Notes under the pieces: model-generated
The model's input: only the letters and a program-made list of their open reading frames with translations
What the model was told of the DNA's origin: nothing
The model's database searches: none
Part shown: positions 54,114 to 62,395 of the stretch, one piece after another
How positions within the stretch are numbered: the first letter of the stretch is position 1
Layout: the number at the start of each line of letters is the position of its first letter
Origin: Psychroflexus montanilacus
Lineage (GTDB): Bacteria; Bacteroidota; Bacteroidia; Flavobacteriales; Flavobacteriaceae
Direction: 5' to 3'
NCBI RefSeq assembly: GCF_020164535.1
Contig: NZ_JAIQZC010000003.1
Coordinates: 310,001-374,000 of the forward strand
DNA length: 64,000 nucleotides
Translations under genes and position numbers: made by a program

Positions 54114-55481
54114 TTATTTTTCAAAATTTGTAAATGGAGTATTGATTATTTTTTCGATATCGGCTTTAGAATTGATGATGTCCAGCATGGATTGTAATAG
54201 CTCATTTTGTGCAGAATACAATTGCTGCTGCGCTTGTCTCAGTTCGAAACTTGTTCCAACTCCTTCTTTGAATTTCATTTGATTTTTTCGTTCGATACGT
54301 TCTGCTAATTCCAGATTTTTCTTTGATAAGTCATAGTTGTCAACGGCAAATTCGAAATCGCTTTTAGCATTGTTGAGCTGAAGTTTGATTTGGTTAATAG
54401 CCTGCGTTTTCTGAGTTTCTGCTTTTTCCATTTCAATCCTTGCTTTTTGTGTACGTGCATTACGCTGTCCAGAACTGAAAATAGGAACGTTTAAGCTCAC
54501 ACCAATTGTAGAAAACTCAAACCAGTCTGCCCTGGAAGAAAAGAATTCGAAGTTTTCCCCAAAACTGGTCTGACCGTAGTTAGCAAAAGCAGAAAGGCTT
54601 GGCAGCGCTTTACTTTTTTCAAGCTTCATTTCCAATTCACGTTGTTTAACCAGGTTATCTGCTATTTTGAACTCAATGGTGTTTTCAACTTGCAAATCTT
54701 CGGTCATGATTTCTGCTTCCAGCGCTTCTCTGTTAGCTAAATTTTCTAAATCTTCAAGTAGAGTTACTTCCGTATTTATGGGTAATCCAAGCACCATGTT
54801 CAGGCTTTCTTTGGAGATATCTTTCATTCGCATGGCATTGTTCATTTGGCTTTGCAACTGCTGGTAAGTGATCTGAAGTTGCTCTACGTCCTCTTCTTCG
54901 GCAAGTCCGTTTTCAAAGGTTTTACGAGTTTCATATAGGTTTTTTTCAGCGGCTTCCAGGTTGCTTTCTATGATACCGATTGAGTTTTGAGTTAGTAAGA
55001 CATTTCCGTAAGCACTCACGACATCCTTTCTCACGTCAAGCTTGGTGCGTGTCTCTTCGTTATCAGAATACTCCAAGAAGGTTTTGGCCGCCTGCAGTGC
55101 AACGATGTAAGAACCATCAAATATCAACTGATTTAAGGTGACAGAAGCATCCATGCTTTGTCTTGGTGAAAATTGAACCGGTACAAAAGTGCCTGGTTCA
55201 CCCCCCGCAAGTTCTCCCGGGAGGGGAGTTTGTCTCACAATGGCATTGTATTCATAATTACCTGCGGCATTAATCTGTGGAAGTCCATCAGCAGTAGTTT
55301 CCCATTTTTGCTTTAGAGCGATAGCCACATCTCGCCTGGCATTGATAGTGGCGTAGCTACTGTCAATTGCAAAGTCAATAGCTTCCTGTAGGGTGAATTT
55401 GTAAGTTTTGGGTTGATTTTCCTCCTGAGCAAAACTGCTCAAGCAGATCAATAGGAGTAAGCTGAAACTTAATTTTTTCAT
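54114..55481 (-). CDS. TolC-family outer membrane efflux channel
   Basis: 455 residues: signal peptide (1-18, ending SSFAQ) and two OEP repeats of about 190 residues with long amphipathic helices (for example QINAAGNYEYNA and FELRQAQQQLYSAQNELLQS). It forms the exit duct of the tripartite pump. The start overlaps the TetR gene stop by 4 nt (ATGA). Confidence 0.93.
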   Translation of the reverse strand: MKKLSFSLLLLICLSSFAQEENQPKTYKFTLQEAIDFAIDSSYATINARRDVAIALKQKWETTADGLPQINAAGNYEYNAIVRQTPLPGELAGGEPGTFVPVQFSPRQSMDASVTLNQLIFDGSYIVALQAAKTFLEYSDNEETRTKLDVRKDVVSAYGNVLLTQNSIGIIESNLEAAEKNLYETRKTFENGLAEEEDVEQLQITYQQLQSQMNNAMRMKDISKESLNMVLGLPINTEVTLLEDLENLANREALEAEIMTEDLQVENTIEFKIADNLVKQRELEMKLEKSKALPSLSAFANYGQTSFGENFEFFSSRADWFEFSTIGVSLNVPIFSSGQRNARTQKARIEMEKAETQKTQAINQIKLQLNNAKSDFEFAVDNYDLSKKNLELAERIERKNQMKFKEGVGTSFELRQAQQQLYSAQNELLQSMLDIINSKADIEKIINTPFTNFEK

Positions 55482-56083
55482 TCTAATAGTTGTTTTTCTA
55501 ACTCGTTTAGGCGTTCAAGACCTTTGGTGTCTACAATACTTCGTAGATGATATTTTAAAAATTCTTCGTAAAGTTCTTTTGGGGAGAGGTGGCTGTCCTT
55601 AAAGAGCTCTTCATCTTTTAGGTTGAGCATTCCGGAAATATAAATTCTGCAGGTAAAGACTTTATGAATATCTTCTCTGTAGTAGCCTTCTTCAACGCCT
55701 CTTTCTATGTTTTTACTGATGCAGTCTTCCATCTTACAAACCTGTGACTCACGCATTTTAGCATAAATCTTAGGGTAGTATTTTTGAAACTGAAACTGAG
55801 GTGAGCTTTTCTCATTCTTGAGCCGCTTCATCACCACTTTTTTAATTTCAATCATTTCCTCTATGGGATCCAGACTTTTTAACTGAACTAAATCAATTTC
55901 AGCATGAATGCGATCCCTAATAAAGTAGGCGACCTGCTCCACTAAATCTGATTTGTTTATGAAATACTCGTAAATGGTTTTTTTGGAGACGCCAAGCTCC
56001 TGAGCCAAATGGTCCATAGTAACACTCTTGAAACCAAATTCCAAAAACAAATCTCCTGCTTTATGTAGTATATCTTCTCTCAT
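55478..56083 (-). CDS. TetR/AcrR-family repressor of the efflux operon
   Basis: 201 residues. The N-terminal helix-turn-helix (about 5-50) contains FGFKSVTMDHLAQELGVSKK and TIYEYFINKSDL; the C-terminal domain is helical and ligand-binding. It is the first gene of the efflux operon and is probably autoregulated through the perfect inverted repeat 18 nt upstream (56101-56142). The inducer is unknown. Confidence 0.93.
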   Translation of the reverse strand: MREDILHKAGDLFLEFGFKSVTMDHLAQELGVSKKTIYEYFINKSDLVEQVAYFIRDRIHAEIDLVQLKSLDPIEEMIEIKKVVMKRLKNEKSSPQFQFQKYYPKIYAKMRESQVCKMEDCISKNIERGVEEGYYREDIHKVFTCRIYISGMLNLKDEELFKDSHLSPKELYEEFLKYHLRSIVDTKGLERLNELEKQLLE

Positions 56084-56093
56084 CTTGAAGCTG

Positions 56094-56101
56094 CAAATGT
56101 A
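56094..56101 (-). promoter_or_regulatory. -7 promoter box TACATTTG for the tetR-efflux operon
   Basis: An exact TAnnTTTG match on the minus strand, 11 nt before the tetR ATG, immediately next to the operator dyad. Confidence 0.55.
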
Positions 56102-56142
56102 AACTTTGGAAACTATTTAAACAATAAAAGTTTCCAAAGTTT
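56101..56142. promoter_or_regulatory. TetR operator: 14-bp perfect inverted repeat
   Basis: AAACTTTGGAAACT (56101-56114) is perfectly inverted at 56129-56142 (AGTTTCCAAAGTTT) with a 14-bp spacer. It covers the -33 region of the tetR promoter. A third half-site AACTTTGGA follows at 56154-56162. Confidence 0.65.
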
Positions 56143-56283
56143 TACTTTTATTTAACTTTGGATAGAAAATTATGAGATTGAAAAAATTTAATCCACTTAA
56201 TTATGTGATATAAATTATTTGGTTATTTTTATTTATACAAAAAAACTATCTAATATAGATTGATATTACTCAATCTCAAGACT

Positions 56284-57423
56284 ATGAAAAAAAATTACCA
56301 GTTTATTGTATTATTCATCCTAACCATTTTTAATTTTATTACTGTTTTTTCTCAAAATAATTCTGACTTTTATCTTGCTGAAAATGGAGTGACTTGTCTA
56401 TGTCCTGAGGCAGAAGTCGGAGAAAGAGGAACTCTTATCATAAATGAGGAAGAAAAAACATTTACCAAACGCAGTGAAACTGAGTTGAGAAACTTGATTG
56501 ACGCCGACCAAAATAATCCAGAAATAGCTCTTTCTTGTGTTAGTGGGATTACCGATATGTCTGGTCTTTTTGGAGGTAAAACCGAATTTAATCAAAATAT
56601 TAGATCTTGGGACGTTTCTCAAGTGAACACAATGAAGGAAATGTTTGCGTCTGCAGCTAACTTCAACCAGTCATTAAATGACTGGGATGTTTCACAAGTA
56701 TATACAATGCAATCTATGTTTGTTTTTGCATCAAAATTTGACCAGTCCTTAAATAATTGGAATGTCTCTCAAGTTACAGATATGAGTGGGATGTTTGAGT
56801 TTGCGATCAACTTTGATCAGCCTTTAAACAATTGGAATGTTTCTCAAGTAACTAGTATGAGAGGTATGTTCAATAATGCAGAAAATTTTAATCAAACAAT
56901 CTCAGACTGGAATGTTTCTCAGGTAGCTGATATGGCGGGTATGTTTTTTAATGCAAATCAATTTAATCAACCAATAAATAATTGGGATGTTTCTCAGGTG
57001 ACAAATATGTTTAGCATGTTTAGAAGTGCAACAAGTTTCAATCAGGACCTTTCAGGTTGGTGTGTTGGGCAAATACCAACAGAACCCGGTGATTTTGATA
57101 CAAATACAAAAAACTGGACTCTACCCAACAGCAGACCTGTTTGGGGGTCTTGTCCAACGCTTTCTACAGAGATGCCCAATGAGCTAGGTTTTGTTTTATA
57201 TCCTAATCCAGCTTCAAGTCAAGTATATCTAAACAATCCTAGCAATCTTAAGCTTAGTAGTCTAACAATTTACGATATGACCGGTAGACAGATAAAAAGC
57301 CAGGTGATTTCAGCAGATGGCCAGGCAAGTGTTGATGTTTTAGATTTGTCTTCTGGAAGTTATATCCTAAAAGTAAATACTAAGGAAGGTCAAACCTGGA
57401 CCCAACGTTTACTTGTAAATTAA
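56284..57423 (+). CDS. BspA-type (DUF285) repeat surface protein with T9SS sorting domain
   Basis: 379 residues from the ATG at 56284, where the signal peptide begins; an in-frame TTG at 56260 is not needed. After a short N-terminal module with CLCPEAEVGERG come six 25-residue repeats (about 103-252) on the pattern FNQxxxxWDVSQVxxMxxMF. This is the DUF285/BspA leucine-rich-like repeat that forms a solenoid. The protein ends with a type A T9SS sorting domain (VLYPNPASSQVYL). It is likely surface-displayed and involved in binding. Confidence 0.88.
   Translation: MKKNYQFIVLFILTIFNFITVFSQNNSDFYLAENGVTCLCPEAEVGERGTLIINEEEKTFTKRSETELRNLIDADQNNPEIALSCVSGITDMSGLFGGKTEFNQNIRSWDVSQVNTMKEMFASAANFNQSLNDWDVSQVYTMQSMFVFASKFDQSLNNWNVSQVTDMSGMFEFAINFDQPLNNWNVSQVTSMRGMFNNAENFNQTISDWNVSQVADMAGMFFNANQFNQPINNWDVSQVTNMFSMFRSATSFNQDLSGWCVGQIPTEPGDFDTNTKNWTLPNSRPVWGSCPTLSTEMPNELGFVLYPNPASSQVYLNNPSNLKLSSLTIYDMTGRQIKSQVISADGQASVDVLDLSSGSYILKVNTKEGQTWTQRLLVN
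56590..57060 (+). repeat. 75-bp tandem coding repeats (DUF285)
   Basis: Six in-frame 75-bp units plus a partial seventh. The W(D/N)VSQV core is nearly constant while the flanking codons differ, indicating old but conserved units. Confidence 0.8.
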
Positions 57424-57448
57424 AAAATTGCGTAGAGTAATTAAAATT

Positions 57449-57484
57449 AAGAGATGAGTTGAGTAATCACCTCATCTTTTTTTG
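57449..57484 (+). terminator. Terminator of the DUF285 gene
   Basis: AGATGAG (57452-57458) and CTCATCT (57471-57477), extended by A/T pairs, followed by a T-run. Confidence 0.7.
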
Positions 57485-57565
57485 AAGTATATTGATTTAA
57501 AATCTTTTATGGTTGAGCCCCTCTATTTTGAGACATTATGATTGTGAAACTTTATTTTTTCAATC

Positions 57566-57594
57566 AAAAAAAGCCAGCTCTTCTGAGCTGGCTT
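57566..57594 (-). terminator. Terminator of the BlaI/BlaR1/TPR operon
   Basis: AAGCCAGCTC (57571-57580) and GAGCTGGCTT (57585-57594) form a perfect stem. On the minus strand a T-run follows, about 50 nt after the TPR gene stop. Confidence 0.85.
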
Positions 57595-57642
57595 AGGTCA
57601 AATAAAGATGAAATTTGACTATAAAAATACTTGGAAAGCCTA

Positions 57643-58797
57643 TTAATTTTCAGCTTCAAAATGCTGTTCCCTTCTTAAGTCAGTAAGGCGCCTAGACATC
57701 AAAGGTTTAAATTCAGCGTATTCATAATCACCAAATTGATTTTCATACTTACCGAAATACATCAGTTTTTTGTCGATGTTGTCATAGTATTTATCGGCTG
57801 TTAAGGCGAGCTCCACATAGGCACGCTCAAACATTTGTGCTTCATCGATAACTAACTCAAATTCTTTGATGGCTTCTTTGAGTTTTCCATTTTCCTTTAA
57901 AGCTACAGCTTTGGTAAAACGCTCACCGCTTAGGCTTACATCTTTATAAAGAATAGCGAGTTGGGCGTTGTATTCAGATTCTTTAAAATTTCCTTGTTTT
58001 GCATAGGCGAGAGCAAGTTGTAAATGATATTTACTGCTTCTTTGCTCAATCCTCAACAGTTGCTTGTATTTTTCGATTGACTTGTCTAATTGGTTGGTGC
58101 TGTTGTAAGCTGCCGCCATTTTTTCCAAAACAAATTTTGGTGGACTAGTTAATTTTTCAAGTTTTTCAAACTGTTCTAAAGCTTGATTTAATTTTTTTTG
58201 AGAATAGTAAATTTGACCCAGCAAACCAATGACTTTTTTGTTGTTGGGATTGAAGGATAAGGCCTCTAGACTTATGACTTCTGCTTTTTCATAGCTTTTG
58301 ATCCTGAAATAAAACTTGGCGAGTTCATAAGCAGCTCCCTGGTGAGAGGGATCGTGCTTTAAAGCTTTTTCAAAAAAAATCTCTTCGGATGCCTTGCTGA
58401 ATGTGGCTTTCGTTAATCCAAGCTGATATAAAAATTCTGGATTTTTAGGATAATTTGTGTGAAGCAAACTCAGTAAACTATCCGCTTTCTTGTTTTGAGA
58501 GTTGGCCTTTAAAAGTTTGGCATAAGTGAACTGATGAATAGGTTCATCGGCTTTATCCTTAAGCGCTTCTTCATAACTGGCAAGAGCATCCTCCGTAAAA
58601 TGTTTTGCTCGAAGACTTTTAGCTTTAAGAATGTGAGTCTTAAAACTATTAGGGGGTTGGGTTTCAAAATGCTCTAAAAGGTGAGCATATTCCCCAACCG
58701 AATACAGGCTGTCCAGGTCTTGGGCAGAAATGAATTGTGCACCCAGTGATAGGTGCACAATACTTAGGATGAAATTTAATTTAATTTTTTTATTCAT
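57643..58797 (-). CDS. Exported TPR-repeat protein
   Basis: 384 residues from the ATG at 58797 (MNKKIKLNFIL), with a signal peptide ending QFISAQ. An ATG two codons upstream is equally possible. About eight tetratricopeptide repeats follow (for example KADEPIHQFTYAKLLKANSQ, HDPSHQGAAYELAKFYFRI and LNQALEQFEKLEKL). TPR arrays mediate protein contacts, here in the periplasm. The start overlaps the end of the BlaR1-TonB gene by 8 nt, so the two are coupled and probably act together. Confidence 0.85.
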   Translation of the reverse strand: MNKKIKLNFILSIVHLSLGAQFISAQDLDSLYSVGEYAHLLEHFETQPPNSFKTHILKAKSLRAKHFTEDALASYEEALKDKADEPIHQFTYAKLLKANSQNKKADSLLSLLHTNYPKNPEFLYQLGLTKATFSKASEEIFFEKALKHDPSHQGAAYELAKFYFRIKSYEKAEVISLEALSFNPNNKKVIGLLGQIYYSQKKLNQALEQFEKLEKLTSPPKFVLEKMAAAYNSTNQLDKSIEKYKQLLRIEQRSSKYHLQLALAYAKQGNFKESEYNAQLAILYKDVSLSGERFTKAVALKENGKLKEAIKEFELVIDEAQMFERAYVELALTADKYYDNIDKKLMYFGKYENQFGDYEYAEFKPLMSRRLTDLRREQHFEAEN

Positions 58798-60403
58798 ATA
58801 CATTAAAAGTAATGGGCAATGAATACAATACACCTACTTTTTCACCTTCATGCTCCCCTGGCGTAATTTGAGGAAGTTTGCCAACAACACGTTTGGCTTC
58901 GACTTCAAGTTCAGGTTTTGGAGCTCTTGCGTTTATATTTACAATTTCACCAGTTTTATCAATTTTAAATTGCACATAGACACGGTTGACGCCAGTGAGT
59001 CCCAGATCTTTTGCCAGGTCTGTATCAAAATTCTCGTTTACAAACTGGCTAATGTTCTTGCTCATACATTCTTTACGCTCTTCATTGGTTCCTAAGTTTT
59101 CACAGCCTGGAAATACTGGAACAGATTCGATAACTGAAAAAGGGACAGATCCTGTATTATCTATTTTTTCTCTCTCTGTTATTTCAGTTTTTGGATTGTT
59201 TTTTTGCTGCAGGTACTCTTCATAAGTTTGGGTTTTCAGTTTTTTAAACGCATCTGTATCTGTCATGGACATTTTACTATCACCACCACTTTCTTCGTCC
59301 ATTTTTTCAGCCGTATAAATCATGAGTACATTTCTTCTGTAGAAGTCTTCTTTAGAATTTATTTCTCTATAGTTAGAAAATGTAAACTTTTCAGGAATAT
59401 CTTTAGAAAACATACCGTATTTAGCGACAGCTTCTTCCAGTTCATTCATATATTGTGAACGTAACTTTTCAGCTTCAGCTTCTTCAGTTAGTTCTTGAAT
59501 GTCTTCCTGCGTATCTTCTTTACAAGCCGTATACGTCAGCATCAAGCCTAGTAGTGGCAAAATCAGCAGGTATTTGAATAAATGTTGTGGATGGGAGTTT
59601 TTCTTTTGTAACATCATAAGTCGTTGTTTTAATTGTGAATGGTTAAAAAATGAATGTGAAAATTCGAAATTCCTGGTGCCAAAAGCCTGGTTAAGCAAGC
59701 TTTGGGCATAATCGCGTTTATTTAAATCTTTGGCAGCCACGGCATCGGCCTGGAGTTCGTGTACCAAAACCAGTTCGCGCTTCAGCCAATGGTGAGCAGG
59801 GCTCAGCCAAAACAGCATGCGTAGAAATTCTGTAAAAAATAAGTCTAAGGCATGATTGGAGCGCGCATGTTCCAGCTCGTGAGCCATGACTTTTTCTCGC
59901 TGTGTTTCGGGAATCTTGTCACCAACAAAAATGGAATTCCAAAAGGTAAAGGCATTTTCAGAAGCTTCCAGTTTGTAGTACTTCACGGTATTGATATAGC
60001 GTTCAAAACGCGCTTTTTGTGTCATTTGCTTTAGCTTCCAATAGCCTATGCTGAATTTGATTGCGAAAAAACTAATGCCAATGAGATAGATCAGCTTAAG
60101 TATAGTATCTAAACTCCAAGTAATCGTCTGGGGTTCTGCGTTGGCGCCTGAAGCGGTTACGTTCACTTCTTCACCCATCATAAAATAAGCCTGGAATTGA
60201 GCAGCTGTAGCACCTCCAGTTTCTTCTGAACCAAAATTGATAGCCAAAAAGCTTAAGTCGAGTAGGGGGATGATAAAAGAAAGTATGGCAGTGATGAGCA
60301 GATAAGCTCTATTCTGCGCATAAAAGGTCTCTTTTTTAAAGAGCAGATACAGCCCTAAAAAACAGGTTTGGAAAAGAATAACATCTAAAAGATACCACCA
60401 CAT
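58790..60403 (-). CDS. BlaR1-like M56 metallopeptidase fused to a TonB C-terminal domain
   Basis: 537 residues. N-terminal membrane helices (about 5-20, 33-55 and 103-120); an M56 zinc peptidase domain with HELEH (175-179) and downstream VLVHELQADAVA; a further helix (about 285-302); an acidic linker; and a C-terminal TonB-like domain (about 430-537, PVFPGC, YVQFKIDKTGEIVNI, LPQITPGEHEG). In BlaR1 the sensor is a penicillin-binding domain; here it is replaced by the TonB_C fold. It probably senses an envelope signal and cleaves a cytosolic partner such as BlaI. It overlaps the blaI stop by 1 nt (TAATG). Confidence 0.88.
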   Translation of the reverse strand: MWWYLLDVILFQTCFLGLYLLFKKETFYAQNRAYLLITAILSFIIPLLDLSFLAINFGSEETGGATAAQFQAYFMMGEEVNVTASGANAEPQTITWSLDTILKLIYLIGISFFAIKFSIGYWKLKQMTQKARFERYINTVKYYKLEASENAFTFWNSIFVGDKIPETQREKVMAHELEHARSNHALDLFFTEFLRMLFWLSPAHHWLKRELVLVHELQADAVAAKDLNKRDYAQSLLNQAFGTRNFEFSHSFFNHSQLKQRLMMLQKKNSHPQHLFKYLLILPLLGLMLTYTACKEDTQEDIQELTEEAEAEKLRSQYMNELEEAVAKYGMFSKDIPEKFTFSNYREINSKEDFYRRNVLMIYTAEKMDEESGGDSKMSMTDTDAFKKLKTQTYEEYLQQKNNPKTEITEREKIDNTGSVPFSVIESVPVFPGCENLGTNEERKECMSKNISQFVNENFDTDLAKDLGLTGVNRVYVQFKIDKTGEIVNINARAPKPELEVEAKRVVGKLPQITPGEHEGEKVGVLYSLPITFNVYE

Positions 60404-60765
60404 TACTCCTCGTTTTTATCAAGTTCTTTTAAAATGCTTTCCAAATCTTTGGTGCTCATATTTTTTTCTTTGACGAAAAAAGAAACCATGTTTTTAAAGG
60501 ATCCTTCAAAATAAGAATTGACCATCTTTTTCATCGTCGCCTTTTGGTAGGTGTCTTTGTCAACCAAAGCAAAATATTTAAAACCTCGACCAACTTTTTC
60601 ATGTCCTACAAAACCTTTATCTTCCAGTATTCTCACGATGGTGGAAGTGGTATTGTAAGCCGGTTTAGGTTCAGGCATATCTTCTATAATTTCTGCTACG
60701 CGTGATTTTCCTTTCTTCCATAACAGTTGCATGACTTCTTCTTCTGCTCTTGTAAGTTGTCTCAT
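60403..60765 (-). CDS. BlaI/MecI/CopY-family repressor
   Basis: 120 residues: winged helix with LTRAEEEVMQLLWKKGKSRV and TTSTIVRILEDKGFVGHEK, and a C-terminal dimerisation helix bundle (FVKEKNMSTKDLESILKELD). It is usually inactivated by proteolysis by its BlaR1-type partner, encoded next. Two dyads at 60791-60824 lie over its promoter and are the probable operators. Confidence 0.92.
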   Translation of the reverse strand: MRQLTRAEEEVMQLLWKKGKSRVAEIIEDMPEPKPAYNTTSTIVRILEDKGFVGHEKVGRGFKYFALVDKDTYQKATMKKMVNSYFEGSFKNMVSFFVKEKNMSTKDLESILKELDKNEE

Positions 60766-60783
60766 TGTTGTATGTATTTTTCA

Positions 60784-60791
60784 CGAATATA
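60784..60791 (-). promoter_or_regulatory. -7-like box TATATTCG for the blaI operon
   Basis: One mismatch to TAnnTTTG on the minus strand, 18 nt before the blaI ATG and directly next to the dyads. Confidence 0.35.
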
Positions 60792-60824
60792 AACTATTAT
60801 TTTAGTTTAACTATAAGGATAGTT
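60791..60824. promoter_or_regulatory. Two adjacent BlaI operator candidates
   Basis: AAACTA-n6-TAGTTT (60791-60808) abuts AACTAT-n4-ATAGTT (60809-60824). Both share the half-site ACTA/TAGT and cover the promoter of the blaI operon. Confidence 0.5.
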
Positions 60825-60842
60825 GTTAAAGTTTTGATTTTT

Positions 60843-60949
60843 TGTCATTCCGAGGGAAGAGAAACGACGAGGAATCTTTTTAAAGGAATGTTTTAGTGTT
60901 TTTCGACAGTTGAGATTCTTCATTCCGCTACGCTTCATTCAGAATGACA
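60843..60949. repeat. 107-bp repeat-like element with inverted ends TGTCATTC/GAATGACA
   Basis: 8-bp perfect terminal inversion (60843-60850, 60942-60949) and inner complementary GAGGAATCT/AGATTCTTC. The GTCATTCCGAG...GAGGAATC pattern is a familiar dispersed intergenic repeat type in Bacteroidota. Confidence 0.6.
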
Positions 60950-61016
60950 GGTTCAATTGAGGGAGTAGTTATATGATGTAAATCATTAGTTTTGTCCCGA
61001 AAAGAGATTGAATAAC

Positions 61017-61145
61017 AACTATGATGTTTGCAATGTGAAAGTTTAGTTCAGAAATTATGTTTTTGTCTTCTTGAGCGCAGTCGAAAGATTGACAAAAAAT
61101 CTCGACTGCGCTCGATTGGACAATTTTGACGAAGTCATCATAGTT
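61017..61145. repeat. 129-bp MITE-like element with 10-bp terminal inverted repeats
   Basis: AACTATGATG (61017-61026) is perfectly inverted as CATCATAGTT (61136-61145). Inside lies the palindrome at 61071-61115. No target-site duplication is obvious. Confidence 0.4.
61071..61115. repeat. Palindromic repeat related to the one at 3244
   Basis: TTGAGCGCAGTCGAA (61071-61085) and CTCGACTGCGCTCGA (61101-61115) pair over 13 of 15 positions. The core TCGAGCG(A/C)AGTCGAG is shared with 3244-3285. Confidence 0.7.
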
Positions 61146-61162
61146 TAAAAGAAAAACAACTT

Positions 61163-61954
61163 ATGGCTACTATATATCAAGTCGATGCGTTTACAGATGC
61201 GCTATTCAAAGGAAATCCCGCCGGGGTGATGCTGCTGGAATCTGAGTTTTTGAAAGAGGAGCTGATGCAAAATATTGTCAAAGAAATGAATGTATCGGAG
61301 GTGGCGTTTGTCTTACCTAGAGAAAATCATTTTGACATTCGGTTTTTTACGCCAAAAGCTGAAGTCCCGCTTTGTGGTCATGCGACTTTATCGGCCGCCC
61401 ATATTTTGTACGAATTAAATTTAGTTCCAAAATCCGATTCTATTCTGTTTCAGGCACCAAATGATCAGTTAGAAATTAATTTTACTGATGATGGCTATCA
61501 GATGAAATTCCCTGAATATGTTTTAGATCCGATACCAACTTCCAACTGGTCTGAAGCTTTGGGTTTACAAGTCAAAGAAGCTTTTGAAGTCACCAACGAC
61601 TGGACCATGCTGGTTGTAGATTCTGAAGAGGAACTCGCTAATTTCAAACCCGACGCCAGACTGCTGCAAAGTTTAGGTCTTGGTCAAAGCATTTTTACAG
61701 CAAAATCAAATTCAGAAGAAAGAGATATCGTCTGCAGATGTGTCGTGCCGAACCTCGGTATTCTGGAAGATCCCGTAACAGGTTCTGCACATTGTGCACT
61801 TGGGGTGTATTGGTCCAAGGTTTTGGATAAAAATGAATTAAAATCCGAACAGATTTCAGAGCGTAAAGGCCAGCTGAAGTTAGAGCTAAAAAACAAAAGC
61901 GTCTATATATTAGGTAAAGCCAAAACGGTATTTAAGGCTGAGTTTTATTTGTAA
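61163..61954 (+). CDS. PhzF-family isomerase
   Basis: 263 residues with two alpha/beta-barrel-like halves. Conserved N-terminal YQVDAFTDALFKGNPAGV, catalytic Glu46 in NVSEVAFV, FFTPKAEVPLCGHATL and the C-terminal DPVTGSAHCALGVYW match the PhzF/diaminopimelate-epimerase-like superfamily. The substrate is unknown and no phenazine genes are nearby. Cytosolic, with length typical of the family. Confidence 0.9.
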   Translation: MATIYQVDAFTDALFKGNPAGVMLLESEFLKEELMQNIVKEMNVSEVAFVLPRENHFDIRFFTPKAEVPLCGHATLSAAHILYELNLVPKSDSILFQAPNDQLEINFTDDGYQMKFPEYVLDPIPTSNWSEALGLQVKEAFEVTNDWTMLVVDSEEELANFKPDARLLQSLGLGQSIFTAKSNSEERDIVCRCVVPNLGILEDPVTGSAHCALGVYWSKVLDKNELKSEQISERKGQLKLELKNKSVYILGKAKTVFKAEFYL

Positions 61955-61971
61955 AGCACATGAAGGTGTTT

Positions 61972-62030
61972 CCTCTGTGAGCTTTGTGACTCTGTGGTTC
62001 TATTTACCACGGAGACATAGAGGACAGAGG
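61972..62030. repeat. Intergenic inverted repeat CCTCTGT / ACAGAGG
   Basis: Arms at 61972-61978 and 62024-62030 with inner CTCTGTGG/CCACGGAG pairing. It fills the gap between the convergent phzF-like gene and the small hypothetical gene and resembles a dispersed repeat. No T-run. Confidence 0.45.
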
Positions 62031-62044
62031 GTTTAAACGGTAGG

Positions 62045-62395
62045 TTATTTATAAACCGACCGCCAGTACACTTTTTGATAGCTGCGTTCAACAACACGGT
62101 TAATCAAGCGATCCAAAAAATCTTCATGCGTCATCAGGCGCTGGATTTCATTTTCATGAATGTCGATTCTGTAAAGTAAATGGATAAAGCTCGAGGTTTT
62201 TTGATGCATGAGTTCAGAAAAAATGGGATTCAAGCCTTGCCACAATTCGTCTGGAGAAATATTGGTGTGCAATTCAATTTCAGTGAGCCCCACCAAAGCT
62301 AAATCTTTATTCAATTGTTGAATCAATTGTTCCCATACCTCTTTAAATTGATTGTGGTTTTCAGTAATTTCAGAAAGTAATTTTGGGACCGTCAT
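62045..62395 (-). CDS. Small helical cytosolic protein
   Basis: 116 residues, predicted all-helical, without signal or membrane segments. The C-terminal half (HENEIQRLMTHEDFLDRLINRVVERSYQKVYWR) is basic and helical. It starts immediately after the stop of the polyprenyl synthetase gene with no spacer, so they are co-transcribed and likely coupled. No recognised family, though it may be conserved next to this synthetase in flavobacteria. Confidence 0.65.
   Translation of the reverse strand: MTVPKLLSEITENHNQFKEVWEQLIQQLNKDLALVGLTEIELHTNISPDELWQGLNPIFSELMHQKTSSFIHLLYRIDIHENEIQRLMTHEDFLDRLINRVVERSYQKVYWRSVYK

Larger units (their letters stand above)
60825..61162. other. Repeat-rich spacer between the blaI operon and phzF-like gene
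   Basis: No coding frame of note. It contains a 107-bp element with inverted ends (60843-60949) and a 129-bp element with 10-bp inverted ends (61017-61145) that carries a palindromic repeat. Confidence 0.6.
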
